Part shown: in pieces, positions 5,865 to 9,591 of the stretch
Position numbering within the stretch: position 1 is the stretch's first letter
How the letters are laid out: every line of letters begins with the position of its first letter
Assembly (NCBI GenBank): GCA_016191985.1
Contig: JACPVB010000304.1
Span: 1 to 9,591 of the forward strand
From: Chloroflexota bacterium
GTDB lineage: Bacteria; Chloroflexota; Anaerolineae; Anaerolineales; Villigracilaceae
Direction of reading: 5' to 3'
Length of the DNA stretch: 9,591 bases
The notes under the pieces: generated by a model
Databases searched by the model: none
What the model was told of the DNA's origin: nothing
Seen by the model: only the letters and a program-made list of their open reading frames with translations
Position numbers and translations under genes: made by a program

Positions 5865-8387
5865 ATGGCGAAAAAAGACGGCTCGAAAAAGGCAAAATCT
5901 GTATCCGCATCCAAAGGCGGGGATATTCACGTGGGTGGAAGTGTTGCTGGCGACCATATCATCGTTGGCAACAACAATGTTGTCCATTATTACGCAGCCA
6001 GTGGCGAAAAACGCGAGATGCGGACAGGTTGGTTCTACGGTCATCGCTACGGCGACTTGGAATCATTCACAGGTCGCGCCAATGAACTTAACATGCTCAA
6101 CGAATGGTTGAACAATGACAAAGATAACCTGTTGATGATTCGCGCGTTGGGAGGATTCGGCAAATCTGCGCTGGCGTGGACGTGGTTCAACCGCGTGGAC
6201 CGTGAGCGCTGGCAGACGGCGGTCTGGTGGTCATTTTATGAAAAAGAATCGGGCTTTGAGAGTTTTCTATCCGAGACGCTGAAACATCTCGGCATGGAGG
6301 TCAAAGATTCGGCGCGGCAGCAAGTCAATGATCTGCTGGAAGCGATGCGCGGGACGAACCTCCTGATCGTGCTGGACGGCTTCGAGCGCTTGCTGCGTCA
6401 ATACGGTCGGATGGACGCGGCGTTGCAAAGCGATGATGCTGACGCGGCGCTCGACCCATCCCAGCGCGATTGCTCCTCCCCGCTGACGGAAACGTTCCTG
6501 CGCGGCTTGAGCAGCGCGGACATGCGCTCCAAAGTCCTAATAACCACGCGCTTGTGTCCGCGCGTGTTGGAGAGCGTCGACGGCAAACTGCTCAAAGGCT
6601 GCCGCGATGAGGTGCTCTCCGCCTTCTCGCCCGATGACGCGGTGACGTACTTCCACAAGGAAGGCATTGCCGCCACGCGCGCGGAGATTATCGCTGCCTG
6701 TTCCGCGTACGGCTATCACCCGTTGAGTTTGAGCCTGCTCGCAGGGTTCATCAACGCAGACCATGAACAGCGCGGCGATATTGCGGCGGTGAAGAATCTG
6801 GAAATCTTCGAGGACGTGAAAGCCAGACGACATCACGTTTTGGAACGCGCGTATGAAAGTTTAGCCCCCGAGCGCAGGGATTTGCTGAGCAAGATTTCCT
6901 GCTTTCGCGGCTCGATGAAATACGCCGTTCTCAAAAAGGTGTTCCCCAGCCCCGACCTGGAGGCAGCCCTGCTCGACCTGCGCAAGCGCGGACTGCTGCA
7001 ATACGCGGGCGAGTCCCAACGCTACGATATGCACCCGATCGTGCGGCATTATGCCTATGATAAATTTGCCGCGCCCGATAAAACGGATGCGCACACGCGC
7101 CTCGTTAACTACTTTGAGGCTGTTCCCACACCCCAAACAGTCACCACGCTGGAAGACCTCGCGCCCGTCATCGAACTATATCACCACATGGTCAGGGCGG
7201 GAAATTTGGATGAGGCAGTAGAGTTATATTATGAACGTCTTTGGAAACAAATCTATTATCAATTTGGTTCTTATCAATTGGAAATTGAACTTTTACGCGC
7301 TTTATTTCTTGACGGCGAAGATAAACCACCGCTCTTAAAAAGAGAAGACGCTCAAGCATGGACTCTCAATGAACTCGCCAACACCTACTCCCTGAGCGGA
7401 CAGCCGCACCGTGCCATTCCGCTATTTTTGATGGGCAATGAACTTGACGAAAAAAGTGGTAATAAAGAAGGTATCGCCATCGGACTGGGAAACATGGCGA
7501 CACAGCAACTGGACATTGGCACTTTGAGCGTCGCAGAGCGCAACTTGCGCCGCCGCATTGACCTGTGCCGCGAGATTGCGTATGAATTCGGTGAAGCCGC
7601 CGGTCATCAGGAATTGGGGCGCGTCCTGTCCTATCGCGGCGCGTGGCAGGAGGCAGAGCAGGAATTGGATAAATCGCTTGAGTCGGCTGAAAAGCAAAGC
7701 CATGTTCAAATGCAAGGTATCAGTTGGTTATACCGTGCCCTGCGTTTTCTGCTTATGGCAAGAGACAGTGGGCAGTTGTCGGTTGTCAGTTATCAGCAAG
7801 AGGCAATCCAATGTGCCAAACGTGCTCTTGAACTGGCGGATGAAACAGCAAAACCCAACTCTGGTTTTGTTTATCCCATCCGCGATTACATCAGTGCTTA
7901 CTGGCTTCTTGGTTCAGCCTATCGCGCCAATAACGAATTGACTCTGGCAGAAGAAAACCTGTCCAAAGCGCTCAATCTCTGTCGGCAAATCAATATGGTT
8001 GACCATGAAGCCGACATCCTGCTCGACTTGGCGCGGTTGTATTATGCGTACGGGTCTCGATACGTCCCGCGAAAAACGCGCGGGACTACTCGACCCTCGG
8101 CTGAGGCTGAAGAATATTTCAAGAATGCACTGGAAAAAGCGTCCGAGGCGCTGGTGATCACGGAGCGCAGCGGGTACGTGTTGCAGGGGGCGGATGTAAA
8201 CCTATTCTTGGCAGAGCTTGCGATGGCGGGATACAATTTACAAGTTACGAGTGGATTGAGCGATAAAGAGGCGGCGAGGTTCCATGCGAACGAGGCGTTG
8301 AAGTTGGCAACCTGCGATGGTCCGCCGTATTATTACAAGGTGGCGTATGACGAGGCGGAGAGGTTTTTGGAAAATCTCTCTGGTTGA
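5865..8387 (+). CDS. NB-ARC/AP-ATPase type STAND protein with C-terminal TPR array
   Basis: An 840-residue predicted cytoplasmic switch ATPase. In order: a basic N-terminus; a Gly-rich segment (17-43, with IHVGGSV and HIIVG) shared with the STAND protein at 392; FTGRANELNML (68-78), which typically opens the ATPase; Walker A ALGGFGKSALA (94-104, Lys100); Walker B LLIVLDGFERLL (166-177, Asp171); the RNBS-B/sensor strand VLITTR (224-229); a GLPL-like YGYHPLSLSLLAG (282-294); and a winged helix with MHPIVRHYA (389-397), matching the MHD position. From about 430 to the end, paired helices read as TPR or TPR-like repeats (for example ELANTYSLSGQPHRAIPLF, 503-521). In such proteins the repeats sense a ligand and release the ATPase to oligomerise. 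No effector domain is recognised, so the short N-terminus may recruit one. Unusually, three TPR loops (633-643, 730-744, 790-799) are lengthened, two of them by sequence matching dispersed DNA repeats, always in frame. Function in defence or signalling is inferred. Confidence 0.87.
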   Translation: MAKKDGSKKAKSVSASKGGDIHVGGSVAGDHIIVGNNNVVHYYAASGEKREMRTGWFYGHRYGDLESFTGRANELNMLNEWLNNDKDNLLMIRALGGFGKSALAWTWFNRVDRERWQTAVWWSFYEKESGFESFLSETLKHLGMEVKDSARQQVNDLLEAMRGTNLLIVLDGFERLLRQYGRMDAALQSDDADAALDPSQRDCSSPLTETFLRGLSSADMRSKVLITTRLCPRVLESVDGKLLKGCRDEVLSAFSPDDAVTYFHKEGIAATRAEIIAACSAYGYHPLSLSLLAGFINADHEQRGDIAAVKNLEIFEDVKARRHHVLERAYESLAPERRDLLSKISCFRGSMKYAVLKKVFPSPDLEAALLDLRKRGLLQYAGESQRYDMHPIVRHYAYDKFAAPDKTDAHTRLVNYFEAVPTPQTVTTLEDLAPVIELYHHMVRAGNLDEAVELYYERLWKQIYYQFGSYQLEIELLRALFLDGEDKPPLLKREDAQAWTLNELANTYSLSGQPHRAIPLFLMGNELDEKSGNKEGIAIGLGNMATQQLDIGTLSVAERNLRRRIDLCREIAYEFGEAAGHQELGRVLSYRGAWQEAEQELDKSLESAEKQSHVQMQGISWLYRALRFLLMARDSGQLSVVSYQQEAIQCAKRALELADETAKPNSGFVYPIRDYISAYWLLGSAYRANNELTLAEENLSKALNLCRQINMVDHEADILLDLARLYYAYGSRYVPRKTRGTTRPSAEAEEYFKNALEKASEALVITERSGYVLQGADVNLFLAELAMAGYNLQVTSGLSDKEAARFHANEALKLATCDGPPYYYKVAYDEAERFLENLSG
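7764..7796 (+). repeat. CAGTTATCAG-type dispersed repeat inserted in frame in the TPR region
   Basis: GACAGTGGGCAGTTGTCGGT followed by TGTCAGTTATCAG has the stuttering CAGT/GTCAGT/TATCAG composition that I recall as a dispersed low-complexity repeat in several bacterial phyla. It is 33 bases, exactly 11 codons, read as DSGQLSVVSYQ (633-643) between the helix ending YRALRFLLMA and the helix starting QEAIQCAKRAL. No second copy is in this window, so membership of a family rests on recall. Confidence 0.6.
8052..8096 (+). repeat. right arm of the GGTCTCGATACG palindromic repeat inside the STAND/TPR gene, copy E
   Basis: GGGTCTCGATACG (8052-8064) and CTACTCGACCC (8086-8096) are the same edges as the intergenic copies at 4288-4336, 8456-8503, 8630-8675 and 8802-8868. 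The apical stem GTCCCGCG/CGCGGGAC is perfect but unique to this copy. The closing pairs are GGG/CCC instead of TGG/CCA. The element spans 45 bases, or 15 codons, and keeps the frame. It is translated as the loop after LARLYYAYG. Confidence 0.88.
8234..8251 (+). repeat. possible third in-frame repeat insertion
   Basis: CAATTTACAAGTTACGAG encodes most of YNLQVTSG, an extra loop between the helix NLFLAELAMAG and the helix DKEAARFHANEAL. The DNA is low-complexity and continues as ACGAGTGGATT, similar to ACGAGTGGTGATT at 5816-5828. It is tentative, because the match is short. Confidence 0.3.
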
Positions 8388-8390
8388 GTA

Positions 8391-8564
8391 AACTCCGCTG
8401 GTCGAGCGCAAGCAGTTGAGACTAGAAATGACAAGTAAACTTGAAATTGAGTGGTGTGGTCTCGATATGCCCCTCGAAGTACACTCAGGGCTACTCGACC
8501 ACCGTCATAAACTATAAATATAAAAAGGACTCAGCCAATCGCCGAGTCCTTTTTGATTATTGAA
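8391..8564. repeat. ~173-bp composite repeat unit 1 (palindrome copy B plus terminator)
   Basis: The unit begins AACTCCGCTGGTCGAGCGCA four bases after the STAND stop. It holds a left hairpin arm (8397-8425), the spacer AAATGACAAGTAAACTTGAA, a right arm (8456-8503) with apical stem GCCC/GGGC, then GTCATAAACTATAAATATAA and a terminator. Unit 2 starts 174 bases later with the same sequence. In this copy the left arm ends TTGAGACTAG where the others have TCGAGACCAG, so it is slightly decayed. Confidence 0.85.
8522..8554. terminator. bidirectional terminator in repeat unit 1
   Basis: GGACTC (8527-8532) pairs with GAGTCC (8544-8549), with an inner GC pair around CAATC, flanked by five As before and five Ts after. 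It can end plus-strand transcription of the STAND/TPR gene and, through the A-run, minus-strand transcription too. Confidence 0.8.
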
Positions 8565-8736
8565 AACTCCGCTGGTCGAGTGCAAGCAATCGAGACCAGG
8601 AATGACAAGTAAACTTGAAATTGAGTGATGTGGTCTCGATACGCCCTCGCTATCGCTTCGGGCTACTCGACCACCGTCATAAACTATAAATATAAAAAGG
8701 ACTCAGCCAATCGCCGAGTCCTTTTTGATTATTGAA
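8565..8736. repeat. ~173-bp composite repeat unit 2 (palindrome copy C plus terminator)
   Basis: Nearly identical in layout to unit 1: left arm 8571-8599 (GCTGGTCGAGTGCAAGCAAT and GAGACCAG), spacer with TGACAAGTAAACTTGAAATT, right arm 8630-8675 with apical GCCC/GGGC around TCGCTATCGCTTC, then the GTCATAAACTATAAATATAA tail and the same terminator. The next unit follows after 172 bases. Confidence 0.87.
8694..8726. terminator. bidirectional terminator in repeat unit 2
   Basis: An exact copy of the unit 1 terminator: five As, GGACTC (8699-8704), GAGTCC (8716-8721), five Ts. Confidence 0.8.
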
Positions 8737-8913
8737 AATTCCGCTGGTCGAGCGCAAGCAGTCGAGACCAGTAATGACAAGTAAATTTGAAATTGAGGGG
8801 TGTGGTCTCCCCCTTTCGGGGACTTCGCGATACGCCTTGCGATGAACACGCAAGGCTACTCGACCACCGTCATGAATGCAAAACAAAAAAAAGACTCAGC
8901 CATCGCCGAGCCC
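8737..8913. repeat. composite repeat unit 3 (palindrome copy D with a nested insertion)
   Basis: Left arm 8743-8771 and right arm 8802-8868 with a strong apical stem GCCTTGCG/CGCAAGGC. Between GGTCTC and GATACG there are 19 extra bases (8810-8828) containing the small hairpin CCCC-TTTC-GGGG, absent from the other four copies. The downstream tail differs (CATGAATGCAAAACAAAAAA) and leads to a diverged terminator. With units 1 and 2 it fills the gene-free stretch 8388-8923. Confidence 0.82.
8885..8912 (-). terminator. terminator for the PDDEXK gene, derived from repeat unit 3
   Basis: On the minus strand GGCTC (8912-8908) pairs with GAGTC (8897-8893), using one G-U pair, and is followed by eight Ts (8892-8885). 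On the plus strand the same changes leave an A-C mismatch and only four Ts. This copy therefore favours minus-strand termination, 11 bases after the stop at 8924. Confidence 0.7.
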
Positions 8914-8923
8914 TTTTGAAATT

Positions 8924-9591
8924 CTATACCTCGTAAACACCCGCCCGTTCCCTCAAAAACTGCCGTTTCTCGCGTTCCAGTTCGGCCTGTAATTCCTCTT
9001 CGCTTGGAAGAATCAGGCGATATTTCGATGCGAAGATTTGCTCGCTGTCTTTCAGCACCGAATATCTTGCAATGGTTTCGTCCTTGTTCGTGCAGAGGAT
9101 GATGCCGATGGTGGGATTGTCCCCTTCTGTGCGTTTGAGGTCATCGTACATGCGGATGTACATGTCCATCTGGCCGACATCCTGATGGGTAAGTTTGTCC
9201 ACTTTCAGGTCGATCAGCACAAAGCATTTGAGGAGGAAATTGTAGAAGACGAGGTCAATGTAAAAATGAGAAGTCTCCGTGCTGACGCGAACTTGACGCC
9301 CCACGAAAGAAAATCCCTTGCCAAGTTCCAAGAGAAAACCCTGGAGCTTGGTGATAATGGCGGTTTCCATCTCCTCTTCAGAGACCATCGGGTCTTCGGG
9401 GAGGCCGAGGAATTCCAAAACATACGGGTCTTTGATGAAGTCGGCGGGACTGTGTTTTTCAAAGTCCATTTCTTTGGCAAGCGCAGACTTCTTATCCTGT
9501 GAGGCGAGCAGGCGTTCGTAATACAGGGTGTGGATATTGCGTTCGAGAACACGCACGCTCCAATTTTGCTCCGAGGCTTCTTTCAGATAGT
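8924..9591 (-). CDS. YhcG/DUF1016-type PDDEXK nuclease domain protein (5' partial)
   Basis: The frame is open to the window edge, so the N-terminus is missing; an internal GTG at 9556 is not the start. The visible 221 residues begin YLKEASEQNWSVRVLERNI, the usual junction between the N-terminal helical domain and the nuclease domain in YhcG-like proteins. The nuclease core reads FSFVGRQVRV, then HFYIDLVFYN with its Asp codon at 9254-9256, then CFVLIDLKVD with Asp at 9209-9211 and Lys at 9203-9205, then DVGQMDMYIRMYDDL and NPTIGIILCTNKDE. This is a D-(D)xK metal site, with Asp where many PDDEXK enzymes have Glu. The C-terminus is a charged helix ending LRERAGVYEV. Family members are often found near restriction-modification and other defence genes; the precise substrate is unknown to me. 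Transcription converges on the repeat block and likely stops at the terminator at 8885-8912. Confidence 0.9.
   Translation of the reverse strand, partial: YLKEASEQNWSVRVLERNIHTLYYERLLASQDKKSALAKEMDFEKHSPADFIKDPYVLEFLGLPEDPMVSEEEMETAIITKLQGFLLELGKGFSFVGRQVRVSTETSHFYIDLVFYNFLLKCFVLIDLKVDKLTHQDVGQMDMYIRMYDDLKRTEGDNPTIGIILCTNKDETIARYSVLKDSEQIFASKYRLILPSEEELQAELEREKRQFLRERAGVYEV

Noticed and set aside
8677..8886. Small minus-strand open frame (69 codons)
   Set aside because: It consists entirely of palindromic repeat and terminator sequence and has no ribosome-binding site.
8391..8923. Three regularly spaced repeats considered as a CRISPR array
   Set aside because: The units are about 173 bp and conserved throughout, including the parts between palindromes; there are no unique 30-40-base spacers and no cas genes.
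9038..9502. Plus-strand open frame of 154 codons
   Set aside because: It is antisense to the PDDEXK gene, whose family sequence is clear in the other frame.

Overview
The window looks like a chromosomal segment of a Chloroflexota bacterium, probably of the Anaerolineae. This is inferred from style rather than from a marker gene: two lipoproteins with long Thr/Pro-rich linkers after the lipobox, an SGNH-like lipoprotein of a kind I associate with that class, and very dense short palindromic repeats. The genes are a mixture of housekeeping, envelope and conflict-type functions, not one obvious operon.

Layout. 1-345: the 3' end of mutS2 (Smr domain). 392-2602: a STAND NTPase whose C-terminus carries six membrane segments with CvpA-like features. 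2658-2900: a small unknown protein, followed by three hairpins, two of them good terminators. 3017-4003 (minus): a lipoprotein with an SGNH-like domain in which the nucleophile Ser appears as Cys. 4004-4342: no gene, but two repeat families. 4343-4798 (minus): a small dual-specificity-type phosphatase. 4904-5776: a lipoprotein of unknown function. 5865-8387: a second STAND NTPase (NB-ARC/AP-ATPase type) with a TPR array. 8388-8923: no gene, but three head-to-tail copies of a ~173 bp unit, each made of palindromes plus a terminator. 8924-9591 (minus): a YhcG/DUF1016-type PDDEXK nuclease running off the window.

How the genes may work together. The two STAND proteins belong to different NTPase branches, yet they begin with the same glycine-rich segment (27 residues aligned without gaps, 11 identical). 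This suggests a shared N-terminal adaptor or assembly tag. The first would end in a membrane effector and the second in a TPR sensor, and a PDDEXK protein of a family often found in defence regions lies next door. A conflict or signalling role is plausible but is inference.

The strongest direct observation concerns repeats. The same or similar palindromic and low-complexity repeats that fill the intergenic spaces also sit in frame inside genes. Two, perhaps three, lie in the TPR protein, each at a loop between the two helices of a TPR hairpin, and another lies in the linker before the Smr domain of MutS2. Five copies of one family keep their flanks while both sides of the apical stem change together.
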